Below, one piece after another: positions 1-10,784 of a stretch of 64,000 nucleotides of DNA. The notes under the pieces were generated by a model that did no database searches, was not told the origin of the DNA, and saw nothing but the letters and a program-made list of their open reading frames with translations. The DNA is from Mesodorylaimus sp. YZB2_4 (Eukaryota > Nematoda > Enoplea > Dorylaimida > Dorylaimidae). Location of the stretch: positions 372,001 through 436,000 of the forward strand of contig JASANH010000554.1 in NCBI GenBank assembly GCA_030248295.1, given 5' to 3'. Positions within the stretch are counted from its first letter, which is position 1, and every line of letters begins with the position of its first letter. The position numbers were made by a program, and so were the translations under genes.

Positions 1-129
1 TCAGGCTGTTGTCCCAAGAAGGGGGTCAACTGTGAGCCACATACAGGAATGAGTGGTGCCGTGTTCCCTGCCAATATTAGCAGACTTTCAAAAATGCGAT
101 TACAAACTGAATCGTTCTTTTATTTTTAG

Positions 130-273
130 ACCGCCCAGAATCTCATGGTAACACATGTGACAGTTTTCGGCCAGCAGCAAATTGATATTCAAGGATTCAA
201 ACAAATCAAAGCGCACAACACGTTGCACGAATTATTCTCGACCCCGGTACGATCTGTTACCCTAAAAGAAACC
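130..273 (+). CDS. possible isolated coding exon, unknown protein
   Basis: An open segment of 48 codons lies between an acceptor (TTTTTATTTTTAG) and a donor (GTGAGT), phase 0 at both ends. It encodes a stretch containing VTVFGQQQIDIQGFKQIK. I do not recognise the family. It could be an internal exon of a gene starting left of the window, possibly continuing at 5281, or chance. No partner exon is proven. Confidence 0.25.
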
Positions 274-724
274 GTGAGTATTTTAAGGAAGCTTCTAGAA
301 TTTAATTCTTGCTATTGGATAATCTCAAAAAAAAGCTGGAAAAACAAAGCTTCTTGTCGGAAACTTTGGGCAGCTTGCTTCTTTTTCTTTATTTTATAGT
401 TTCACATTTTCGTATTAGATTTGCACGTTGTCTTTTACAAGAGCGAAATAGTGAGAATGCCAAAAAACTCTTGTCTTCACCTTTGATGTAGCTAATATGC
501 TGTACAAGACCAGTAGGTACGTAAAAGTTGATTGTCGGTGGGTTAGGCGTCCCCTTCACGCTTATCTTTTGCGGGCACACCCTCTTGAGTATGTCCTCCG
601 TCTGGACCCCGTTGCGAATGATAGGCCACTCGAATGCATCCCCATTTGATTTGTTGAGTCCAGACTCAGTAAGAAGTAAGAAGTGACTCAGAAAGAAGTC
701 AGTCTTACTGTGAGTCAGTATCTG

Positions 725-1285
725 TATCTGTATATTTCTGCAGCCAAAGACAACCTGTCCATACTAGGGCGCAGCACACAAAAATAGAAATAAATATAAG
801 TCTAAAGGTCACTGTCAATTAAAACAAAGATTGGAAACGAATCGCTTAAAAGTGTCATACGGACTATTTGCTATATCATACGGTAAATCATTCCACAGTT
901 TTATGGCTGACACTTCGAAAGCCTGCGAGTATGTCGCAGTTCTCCCAGCGGGGGTTTCAAGATGGTGAGGAGCCGTTGTGCGTTCACTGAACCTACGACC
1001 AGACATGTCGGTATGGGTTAGTCGTTTTTGTGACGGATAGGCAGTCAGCCCATGATAAATCCGGTATAACTGCATTAGTTTCAGTTGATTTCTACGATTT
1101 TCCAAACTAGGCAACTTTAGGGCAGCCAACGTGGTGTCATAGTCAATATGCCATTGGTTTTGTATGCAGCAAACTGCAAATTTTTGAACTTTCTCTTGGT
1201 CGATGATTGCTTTCTTTTGTGTCGGAGCCCAAACAGAGGATGCATAATCGAGACTGAAGAGCCTTGGGGAGAAATGGCAAATAAC
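725..1285 (-). mobile_element. 5'-truncated non-LTR retrotransposon (RT C-terminus)
   Basis: On the minus strand, 1285 down to 815 encodes the C-terminal part of a LINE reverse transcriptase. It shows the usual LDYASSVWAPTQKK block, the thumb-like EKVQ segment, then ENRRNQLKLMQLYRIYHG and the ending SAIKLWNDLPYDI. The 3' part (825-725) recurs almost identically at 4760-4865, so it is the element's 3' UTR. The 5' end is lost next to a SINE at about 1340. The element is a dead fragment. Confidence 0.7.
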
Positions 1286-1339
1286 ATTCCGGGATATCCC
1301 CCTTTTTTAAAAAAATTTTTGTGGGCAGAAGCCCGTCTT

Positions 1340-1740
1340 TGTCTATAGCCGGCCAGCAGTCAAAACTAATAAGCAGGGCTGTTCGGGGACCGGCACACAA
1401 AGCAGCTTCCCACTAGGAGCACCTCCACGCAAGGGCATCCTGGACTGCACACCGACTTCCTCGGTCGATGTCCGGGCGGGCTTTGAAAACTGTCCGTGTT
1501 CGACAGCTGAGACTGTCTACTCGTTCGGCTTCCGTCTCTCCACTCGGAGCATCTCGGCAGTATCGGGTGAGTCACCCACGGCGTGGCGTTTCAATGTCAG
1601 CGAGGGTTTGTGGTTCGCAAACCGACCTCCATCACCGGGGATCGAACCCGGGACGAGTCCTGCCCCAACCAATTTTTTTCCCAGGCAATATGGAGAGACG
1701 AATACCGAACCGCTGCACCACCGCGGCCGCTCCAGATATC
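1340..1740 (-). mobile_element. tRNA-derived SINE (family 1), nearly full length
   Basis: Read on the minus strand, it starts with GGCCGCGGTGGTGCAGCGG (box A-like) and carries box B GGTTCGATCCCCGG. It ends with a conserved tail finishing in CTGGCCGGCTAT. The same order recurs at 18340-18685 (+) and 24290-24680 (+), with partial copies at 27050-27185 (-) and 19800-20125 (-). The tRNA-like head marks it as a Pol III SINE. It is not a functional tRNA because the anticodon arm is not intact. Confidence 0.75.
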
Positions 1741-1980
1741 GCCTTGCGGGTTACAAAAATTGTTGAAAAACTTATAAAACCGACGCAATGTCCACCTGTG
1801 GAAGAAGTCATTGAGGAGTATAGTTTTAATCAATTTAAACATCAAATCGTGCAAGTTTTCTGGCCTTTTGCAGAAAAATGGGTTTAAAAATATCGCCAAG
1901 CGATTTTAAATTACACATAACCGCATTTATATAAATAGCGAGTCAGCACCATCCGTCAGACCAGTGTGTAGAGTGTGTGC

Positions 1981-2455
1981 GTAAAGCCCCTGGAAAGAGC
2001 TTTCAAATGGTTTTTTCTACGTCAAAATTCATTGCATTTTGCCCAAGATATTGAAGAAAACTCAAATTCGGTAGGAGTGCCTGCAGTATCCACCTTTTGA
2101 ATTTCCCGCCCGTGTGCCGCTTATGACATTAGAGTGGCTTTGTCTGATTACTCTGGAAATCAACACTAAATTTATAACTTCTCTTATTTTTTCATGAAAG
2201 ACAGAGGCTCTTGCACAGAATTGAACCGACGCGTAGTGAAAAAGAGAAAGGTTATAAATTTATTGTTAATTGCCAGTGTGACCAGCCAAATCCGCTCTTA
2301 TGTCATAAGCGGCACGCGGGCGGGAAAATCAAACAGTGCATTCTGTGGGCACTCCTGCCGAATTTGGGTTTTCTTCAAAATCTTGGGCAAAATTTGATGA
2401 ATTTTGACGTAGAAAAAACTGTTTCAAAGCTCTTCCCACGGGCTACAAGATAGGG
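1981..2455. repeat. long near-perfect inverted repeat (hairpin, about 220-nt arms)
   Basis: The left arm (1981 to about 2200) is nearly the exact reverse complement of the right arm (about 2235-2455), with a spacer of about 40 nt. Matching anchors are GAGCTTTCAAATGG against its partner near 2425, and TTTTTTCTACGTCAAAATTC near 2012 against its partner near 2400. A transcript would fold into one long duplex. It has no ORF, and I found no target-site duplication. Confidence 0.8.
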
Positions 2456-3205
2456 TCTTACTGATCAGCACAGCTGATCAACAGCTAAAATTATTGATCA
2501 GTTTTAACTAAAATTGCCTGAATGGGGTTCAGTTATCTCACATGTGCGCAATAATCTATGGTCCTAGGGTGAAATTTCGAGCTGTTTTGTGATGTAGTGG
2601 CCCTAGGCTACTATTTCAGTGAAAAAAACAGGGTTGGACTGTTTTAATAATTCACCCATAATCGATTATGTGACTAATCAAGGCTGATCACAGACGGTTT
2701 TTGTAGAATATGAAATGAACGGTTATAGCTAGGCTAATTTTAAAAAAGATTCGGATTTCTCAGAATGGATTTTTAATATTGTTCTAGGCCCCAAAATAAG
2801 CAAGTTATGATTTTTTGACTAAAAGTGACTACTTTTTACCTATAATGTGCTATATTTCCATGTATAGACATTTTAAAAAATTTTACTCCGCCAAAGACAA
2901 TCAGTTTTGTGAGTACTTTCGATTGAGCACATAAAAAGAGGGGTCAAAAAAGTCGATTGGCCAAGTATATTTCATATGGGTCGACTCTCTCAGAAACCCT
3001 CTCTTAAGCATTTGTCATGTTAGAACCTTTTGACAAGAGGTATCTTGTGGAGGCACCTATTTCCTGAAATTGCACTAGAGCAGGTCGAGTGGATGATGAT
3101 ATAGTCTTTATTCAGATGACATAATTCGAATTTTGACAGGTTTCTATTAAGTCGAGCTTGACTCGAGCTGCCCCAGTGGCATTTCAGGTAATAAACTACT
3201 ACATA

Positions 3206-4382
3206 CAGTAAATCACTTTAATTTCGCTGTTTTCGCGGATGGCCTGGACCGCGAAAATTTCCTTCCGCGAAATTTTTATGTAGAAAACCTGTATTTTCAG
3301 ATAGAGCATAGGTTCAGTTTTACCTTTTTTTCAACCACCTGCTCACTACATTTAGTTGAACTTCAACCCAGATCAGTTTCCGGGAAAGTTTGAAGCCACT
3401 TTATCAAAGAATGCGGACATGAGTCACATTATCAATATAGCGATGCACTAACGAGCATCTTCAACAGTACTACTGACAACAGTCTGTCTCAACCTACCTG
3501 ACCAGTAGCTATCAACTGTGTTGGAACGGATCCACGATGGATTCTGACGGATTGGGGAATCTGGGGCGCCTTCAGAACCCATTTAGCATGCAATGGTTTG
3601 ATCCCTGACAACCTGAGATCCACTTTAGGCAGTTGCTTACAGTTTTTTATTTCTTCGGAATTTCTTGCAAGTACCAGTGAGTAAAATCATTTTTGAATGC
3701 TTAGGCGTATCCATTCACAGCTCCTTCCACATCAAGTTTTTCGACCCATCCTGGCCTTGCAGATTCGAATTTTGCCCCTTTTCCCGCGGGCGGGGGCCTC
3801 TTAGCTGACCTCATCTTGCCATCAACTAGGGTTCATTCGGGATGGCAAGAGTGTTGATCTCTACTCCGCGATATCAGTGGCTACCTCATGGGTAACTAAC
3901 AAGCCCGTGCCCCATGAGGGGTCTGGGTTTGAGAGTCCCTCGCTTCATAAGACGTCTCCTCGCTCATGGACACCGAATGGATAAAGAGAGAATGTTACCG
4001 ACAAACAGGCGTGCAAGGCACAGAGGGAACTTGACCAAGTTCTCAGATCACTAGTGTTGAATCGAGGCTGATGGTCTCCAGCTGTGCCAGGCAAACTGTC
4101 ACACACGCCTTTCACCGCTACACCACCCAGCCGGCTCCTTACACGCATCTAATGTTTGGAGCTCCTACGTGCAGGAAATCAGGTATAAAGGAGCTGATTG
4201 TGTTCTTTGAAAAGGTCGAATATCCCCACACAGTCTGAAGTATCAGCGGGAGATTCATCATATGCATAACCAGTACTGATGACTGACGGTCAGCCAGAAA
4301 CCGCGAAAATTTGTATCCGCAAAATTTTGCAAAAGTCCAGAACCGCGAAAATTGGGTACCGCGCAATTAAATTGATTTACAG
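3206..4382. mobile_element. TIR element with TA flanks (Tc1/mariner-like MITE), carrying a nested SINE
   Basis: The left end CAGTAAATCACTTTAATT and the right end, reverse-complemented CTGTAAATCAATTTAATT, form terminal inverted repeats, each flanked by TA. Both subterminal regions hold repeated ACCGCGAAAATT units in inverted orientation. There is no transposase ORF. A family-2 SINE in minus orientation (about 3930-4148) sits inside. TA flanking suggests Tc1/mariner mobilisation, but two bases are weak evidence. Confidence 0.55.
3930..4148 (-). mobile_element. tRNA-derived SINE (family 2)
   Basis: On the minus strand it begins GGCTGGGTGGTGTAGCGG, then GGCGTGTGTGACAGTTTGCC, and continues through a TCTGAGAACTTG block. 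The same order is present at 41370-41600 (+), and a shorter relative lies at 41745-41930 (-). The box A-like head points to tRNA ancestry. It is nested inside the TIR element at 3206-4382. Confidence 0.6.
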
Positions 4383-4759
4383 TAGGTACCTGCAGGCGTT
4401 CTTGTCAAAAGGGCCCTAACTTGGCGAATTCTTCTTATGAACTGAGAATTTCTATGCTTTGGAATTCATAGTAGCCCCTCAAAAAAGATAATGATTATTG
4501 CCAGACCACAAGTAGTTTTAAATTATGTGCGTTAACCACCTTCAGAACCCCAAATTTTTTACAGGCAAAAGAGCTACAAAAGCTATAGCACACTCCGGTT
4601 AACTGCCATCTTACAGTGTTTACTACACGCTGGCGTTCTGGAAAGTGTTTTTTGGCTTTATTGTCCATAAAAGACTTATTGTTAACCACTCAGCGTATTA
4701 AAAAGCCCATGCAGTCTTATGCATATTCGTACGTAAGTATATAACTTACTGTGCAGCAG

Positions 4760-4865
4760 TGATTTGTGTATGCATCTGCATATTTTTGCAGCCGAAGACA
4801 GACCGTCCATACTAGGGCGCAGCACAAAAAATAAATAAGTCTAAAAGTCACTGTCAACTAAAACA
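4760..4865 (-). mobile_element. LINE 3'-UTR fragment
   Basis: This stretch is almost identical to 725-825, the 3' end of the minus-strand LINE fragment, sharing CCGTCCATACTAGGGCGC and the following AAATAAATAAGTCTAAAAGT-like stretch. It is the extreme 3' part of another copy, consistent with 5' truncation during target-primed reverse transcription. Confidence 0.6.
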
Positions 4866-5280
4866 ACTACTTGCAGTCTGGCCAATCCTGAAAGAGTGAG
4901 TTAGGTGAGTGAACATATTTTTGGGTTTCATACATGCAAGGTTTAAAAAAAAGTATTACGTTTTAACCAGTTTTAATTTTAGAAACTCAGAGAAAAATTT
5001 TACCTATTCTCGTCACTCACTTCCCTTTCCCGCGGTACCGAGTAGCTAATCGTAAGTTTAGGGTCATAATTCTTAATTTTATAAGTTGCAGTCAATTTTT
5101 ATGTCTTGCATTAATTGTTGAAAGTTGGCATACAATCTCTTGAATACATGGCTGATGCCATGCATCTTGTAAAAAAATCCGTCTTGGCTATTGCAAATTA
5201 GAACTTCGTCAAGATTTTATAATTATGTAATAATGCTGTCATAAGATGCGCAAAGTCACGCTCAGCGTTTTTGCTTTTAG

Positions 5281-5337
5281 ATTCTACTCCGGTCGGCATA
5301 CATGAATATTATTTCTCGTCACAAATTGCTTTACCAG
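5281..5337 (+). CDS. possible short coding exon, unknown protein
   Basis: After acceptor TTTTTGCTTTTAG the sequence is open in phase 0 and reads ILLRSAYMNIISRHKLLYQ up to a donor CAG|GTATCA. A second reading extends to a GTTAGT donor at about 5371 in another frame. It could follow the possible exon at 130-273, which also ends in phase 0. I do not recognise the family, and the call rests only on splice signals. Confidence 0.2.
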
Positions 5338-5794
5338 GTATCAGACATGGTCATCAGCTAGTGGCAGCAGGTTAGTATTTGTGGTTTAGGATAGAATGTG
5401 TGTGTGACGGCAGTATAAATAAGGTCAGTTATAGCAAATAATTTTGCGTATGTTTCCTATATGTATGTATTCGAGTATTAGCCAAGGCCATGTCAAATAA
5501 CAGTATTGCCAGTATACAGTACATTATAAGCAGTATTATATTATACTATAAAGACTTCAAAACCTCTTAGTCCAACTACGGACATATTCCCTCCAGTGAT
5601 GTGCTGCAAGTTAAAAATTTTGTACACAAATTCTAGCCTCTGTGTATAATTATATCAGCAAAATTTGCTTGCAATGACGCTGCATGATTGGCATTTATTT
5701 GACTGGATCGGGAGTTTTCAGTTTTTATATTATATACCGCACAGTATGTACTGTGTACTTCATATACAACCATACACCTTATATGAAGTGCAAT

Positions 5795-5935
5795 ATACTG
5801 TTATATATATACTGTATATATATTTACTGTATATATACTGTATATATACATATATATATACTGTATATATATATACTATATATATATACTTATATACTAT
5901 ATAGTATATATATAAATGAGTATATATACTGTTTA
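5795..5935. repeat. AT-rich TATATAC microsatellite
   Basis: This is dense TATATA, TACTGTATATA and ACTATATATA repeats, part of a wider AT-rich patch. ORFs here on both strands consist only of Tyr, Ile and Leu codons and are not genes. Confidence 0.9.
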
Positions 5936-5959
5936 TGTGTACATATATGAAAGTCGATA

Positions 5960-8900
5960 GGAGCAGTCTTCGGAATGACAAACACCAAAGGAACCATTTT
6001 TGAGGTAGGCAACAAATAGCGAACATGATCTATACAGCGTTGCGATGAATTTGCGTATGCTCGGTAATCCTGAAAAAAATTTTCCTACTTACCCACTGGG
6101 TAATTTTTGTCTGGCTATTGTTTACAGGCTGGGTCGCACGCAGAGTCTACATATTGACATTTTGAGCTTAAGTTCTGGTCAAATGCAAATCGTGTGTTTA
6201 TGTCGGTTCTTTTTTAGTCTGGCTCTACCGTTTCCATAATTTCGAAACCCATATTGCACGCTTGATGTAGCAGTGGCGTTGTCAAAGATCGAGACATATT
6301 TCGGCGATTTCAAGATTCAGGTAAGGACAGGCGTTCTTGAGCGCCTCCACACAGGATAAGCAGCGCAGTGCTTTTTGTTACGTCGGAAGGCATGATTATG
6401 TTGAAGAAGTGAAAGGTAGCTCAATGACATAGTCACACATCTTCATAATGATAACACCCTTTTCGTCAGTGCAGACGCCTTTAGCAGGATTAGGGACATA
6501 AACTAGCTGTTGCATTGATGGTATTGTTCGCAATGCATTTCGCAAGTTGCATGATTGCCAGGATTTTGTACCTGCCTAGTTGGACTGACGGATTTTCAAG
6601 TTTTTCTTGATCATCTTGGACTCACGATGAGAAGCATTCGATAAACTGGAAGCCGAGGGTTCACAACGACTGATCCCACAATAAATTTTTTGGTGCCCTG
6701 TTTCACAAAATAACAGGAAGCTTGTACATTTTCTATACAGTCAATAAGGCCGCTTATATAGCCTTTGGTTGGTTAGGGTGCCTGGTCGCGACCTGGCTGA
6801 AGTATGTTTTCGTTTGCACAGTGGCTGGTACAAACATTCCATTTGCCTCTTTCATGTGTGTCCACTTCTGGCATGTTTGACATATGCTAATTCCGCCTTG
6901 GCATGGGCCAACACTCTCCACATGGCGACATAGGGAGACTAGCACCAAGCCGGTCGTACCTTGTTGAGTGGAACGGGATGAGGAAATAGACATGGGCAGG
7001 GGGCAGTGTAATATGACGCCACGACGGCCGAGCCTGGTACGAGCTTTGTTTGTCATTGATGGCTGGCCAGTTTGATGATCGACGGGCGGGTATGGCATCG
7101 CTGAGCTGCCCTGTAGCGGGCGCGAGCTTGTGTAAGCGCGGATGAAATAAGGAAGCAAGGCTTACTATTGGTGCCTGTTTGTGCAATAGGTGGCGACAGG
7201 AGCTCGCCCTGTGCCCTGTTCCTGGACTCGACATACGACGATGGCCGTTTCTATTTGTTGAATTGTCGAGACGGTGGCCAGGGGGAAGTGGAATGAGCGT
7301 ATATAATGGCCACACACTGCCAGTCCACTCGGTGCACTCGACAGGGTTTCCTCTCGCGAATGGTTGCTTCTGGTGTGCTGACAGTGGGCAATAGTGATCG
7401 TGTGGAGCCTGCTGGGACCAAAACTCGCAGGGGTTTTTAATCAGATATGCGTCCAGTGCCCAAGTTTGAATTACCGTTTTTTTATTTCGAAAATCCTCTT
7501 TGGTCTGAAGTTCCGTCAAAAAATTTTGAATTTCCGTACATGCCTTGGACTGGTATTTGTAGAAAGCCCTACATTTTATGAAAGCTGCGTTCGTTTTTTG
7601 GCCAGGTTCATTGTCAGCTCTCAGCAGCGGCGGTAAAAAATTAGGAGCAACTTCATCACAAGAAAACTTGTCCTTCTAACCTTTACTTCATTTCAAAATT
7701 AAAGTTCGCGCCAAAAACGTATAAAATTTTTGAAAAATTCTGAAATTAAGCTTACCAAAATTGATAATTTTACTATTTTAAATACCAAAAGGTGGATAAA
7801 AGACTTGCCGGTGAAAAGTTCAGAAATTACTAATCCAGTCAAAGTCAAAAATTGATCTCACTTTCAGCTTTCTCAAATATTTGAAATTCCCGCTTCAAAC
7901 GTTGTTTATTCGTATGTTTAGTTTCGTTCCATTTTAAAACTTGTTATGGCTTGTGAAGGACATGTTTAGTGGGGGACTAGGTACTTTGTACGCACTCAGG
8001 AATCACGTGCATGTTTGGACTGGCCATGTTTATTGGCCCTGTTTCGAGCCCGTCATTCTGCGCAAACACGGCGAGCGGGGAGGCAGGTTAGCTGAGAGGG
8101 GAGGCAGGCGGAAAGGTCTCGATCGAATAGGCAAGACGAGAAAAGGGTTTTTTAAAGTAAGGGCTTGGATGTTTTTGAAACCTCTGAGAGAAATCATTTT
8201 AAGACTGCCTGCCCTAAGGATTGAAAAAACTAAATTTTTAAAAGAAATTTTGGGCATCTTTTCTTGTGTTTAAAATCAATTTCAGAAAATCTTAAAACAG
8301 TGTCTTGCGGTTTGAGAATTGACGTTGTCTGGGGTCGAAGTCGTGTAGCGCTGACTTGTATCTGCTGGAATCCTCTGGTCACCACCCCCGTTTTCCTTGG
8401 GAGCAGACGCGGGATTCCCGTTGGAAGGGACGGCTAAGGACGCAGATTGACCTCGACTGACCGGCGACGAGGACAGTGTCTGGTCTCGTCTCCGATATTT
8501 TGATTTCCTGCCAAAAAGACCAAGGTTGTCTTATGTCTAGACGAGGGCGGGGAGGGCGTCAATGATGCGCGTATGGGATTCAATTTCGTTTTTCTCTTTT
8601 CCTCTCGGACTAAATAGCCAATGGCCGGCATTTGTGGAGTGACCGTGGCTTGTTTACAAGGACGCGCGTCGGTCGGTGCCATGTCGTTGGCTTAGCCGAC
8701 GGCTATTTATAGGAGGCGAGGAAGGGCGGTCTTTTGTTGTTGGGCCTCGTCAGCAGGCGACAAGCACGGCGAGGAGGGACGCGTTTATTGACTGTTTACT
8801 AGCTAAGCAGCCAACACCGTCAGCCGTTGTTGTTTGTCACGTCGAGCCAGCCTCAAAGGGTTGGCTCGGTGCATTTAGTCTAGGAGACGGCGGCATGGTC

Positions 8901-9500
8901 GGTCGGTTATGACCCTGAGTCTAGTCGACTGTCTTACACAGGCTAGACCAGTCAAATTTTGGAAAAAGTTTACTTGTTTTTGATGATTAGGACGCGACAT
9001 TGTCGCGTTTTTTGACTACAAAAGAGGATAATGATGGGAGGAGACGATTGGTGACAGGATCGAGGATGAACCAGTCGGCACGACACGAAAAACCGCCAGT
9101 GATTCTTGGTTTTGTGCAATGGTTATAGGGGTGGAATGGATTGGGTGTGGATTTTTGGCTGACACGACCAGGGTGGCGGTGGTTTGAGTACTGCATTTTT
9201 CGCGTTCTCGGTACCAGGCTGCGTCACGACGTCTGGCCTTCATCGGCTGGACGCCTGTTCGCCTTGTGTTCGGTTTTCGACCCTATCGTCGTCTGCTCCA
9301 GTCCATGCTAGTCTGTGGTGGGGTGGCGACGGGGCGGGGGTTTCATCGTCTTATAATGCCATGCCGTACGGATGGCCTTGGTTGACCTCGGTAAACCCAT
9401 GCTCTGGTGCCGGGAGCCGCCATCGTCTGGCGTGTGTGGTTTCGGGCCTTTTGTAAATACGTACTCGACAGTACGTGTTCGTCATTCACCTGCGTGCGCT
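5960..9500. other. no gene recognised
   Basis: I see no family match, no convincing chain of exons and no intact repeat family in this stretch. Several ORFs of 70-210 codons exist on both strands (for example 7519-6887 minus and 7941-8273 plus), but they have low-complexity composition, lack splice or start context and overlap each other. The GC-rich part at 8300-9500 might be a promoter-like region, but no core element is clear. Confidence 0.4.
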
Positions 9501-9521
9501 GGCTCACGATTCATTCGCTTC

Positions 9522-9753
9522 TCCTTGCACTGCTCCATTGGTGTAGTCGAGGTAGTTCCCTCTCGGTTGTACACACCATCACTGTTCCTATTCCTTCCCA
9601 TTTCTTACCCTTTCACAATTCCCTCAGCTTGCTGTTTCGAATTGCTAATGCGCAGAGTCGAGCGATTGGTGAGTGTTCACTTGCATACCCGTTCCATTCA
9701 ACCCGTAGATCCGAACTTGTGTTGATTATAACTCAAACACGAGCTCGAGTCTG
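9522..9753. repeat. direct duplicate block, copy 1
   Basis: This block starts TCCTTGCACTGCTCC, contains GTAGTCGAGGTAGTTCCCTC and ends with GTAGATCCGAACTTGTGT. All three recur in the same order at 10589-10784. Copy 1 has about 45 extra bases in its middle, including a GTGAGTGTTC stretch. The copies lie about 1.07 kb apart in the same orientation. Confidence 0.75.
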
Positions 9754-10262
9754 GGGTGGATTGTGACGAGGTGCATCGACGGTGACTTCGAGTGAGTATA
9801 TTATTCGAACTGATTTTGATTTTCTGGTGATCTCATGTGCTCGTCTCGGCTAGATTCCACGGCGTTACGTATTCAGCTATCATTGGTGTTCTGTAAGCCG
9901 GTGCACCTTGGTTACGACAACTGATTAGCTTTTCTTCATTTCTTGACTCCGAATCGTCGGGTGAGCTTTCATCACCGAAAAACCAATTGCACTTCAAAAC
10001 AGCAAAAATACTGTACATGAGATGCAAAAATGCAGAAACTCACAGCGCGCGCAAACACGCATTTAGTGCACGTATTGTAGGAAGTAGGTTGATCGAATGA
10101 CATTTGCGAGTAATCAGTTTTTGGTGCCAGTCACCGAACGTGGCACCACGATCGCGAATTGGCTCGGTTAATGAACCACGCTGCTCGCTCGGCCACGTTC
10201 TCTGCGTGTTGACCGTGAGACCTTGAAATTGAAAAGGAGCCAAAACGATGTTGTATAGGAGT

Positions 10263-10276
10263 GGGGGGGGGGGGGG
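10263..10276 (+). repeat. poly-G run
   Basis: An uninterrupted run of 14 G, preceded by GTGG-like bases. Similar runs occur near 21333-21350, 26941-26950, 30304-30312 and 35467-35480, always outside coding exons. Confidence 0.9.
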
Positions 10277-10588
10277 AAGGGATGGACGGATGCATAAAAT
10301 GACACAAACCCGAGCCACGGCAAGCATGGCACGAAAGGGGCTGAGTGGGTGGCACGAGATGGTAGATGCAATGGGCCATTATTGCATATAATGCATTCTA
10401 ACTAATACTAAAGCCTAGCATTGATGGAAAGAGGCAGATTGTGCGACAAAGTGTAAATCTCAATGTCAGATACGAAAGCGTGCTTGGAAAACGTGGGCCC
10501 TAGGAAACACTGTGTAGTGTGGGGACTGCATAAATTATTTTTCCTGCAAAGATTGATTAGGTCACATCTTGCAGTCCGTAAAAGCCCC

Positions 10589-10784
10589 TCCTTGCACTGC
10601 TCCGTGGTGTAGTCGAGGTAGTTCCCTCTCGGTTGCACACACGATCACTATTACTATTCCTTCCCACTTCTTACCTTGTTGCAAGGATTACGATTCTCAC
10701 AGCATGCTGTTTCATCAAACGAACATCAACCAGTAGATCCGAACTTGTGTGGATCATTCCACTAACCACGAGCACGATACTCGA
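10589..10784. repeat. direct duplicate block, copy 2
   Basis: Second copy of the block at 9522-9753, sharing TCCTTGCACTGCTCC, the GTAGTCGAGGTAGTTCCCTC segment and the final GTAGATCCGAACTTGTGT. It is shorter than copy 1 because a middle segment is absent. No ORF is shared, so this looks like a non-coding repeat or segmental duplicate. Confidence 0.75.

Noticed and set aside
5665-6026. Tyr/Ile-rich ORFs
   Set aside because: Translation of the TATATAC microsatellite on both strands.
6887-7519. 210-codon minus-strand ORF
   Set aside because: No family signature, His/Pro/Arg-rich shadow of GC-rich sequence, and it overlaps other ORFs on both strands.
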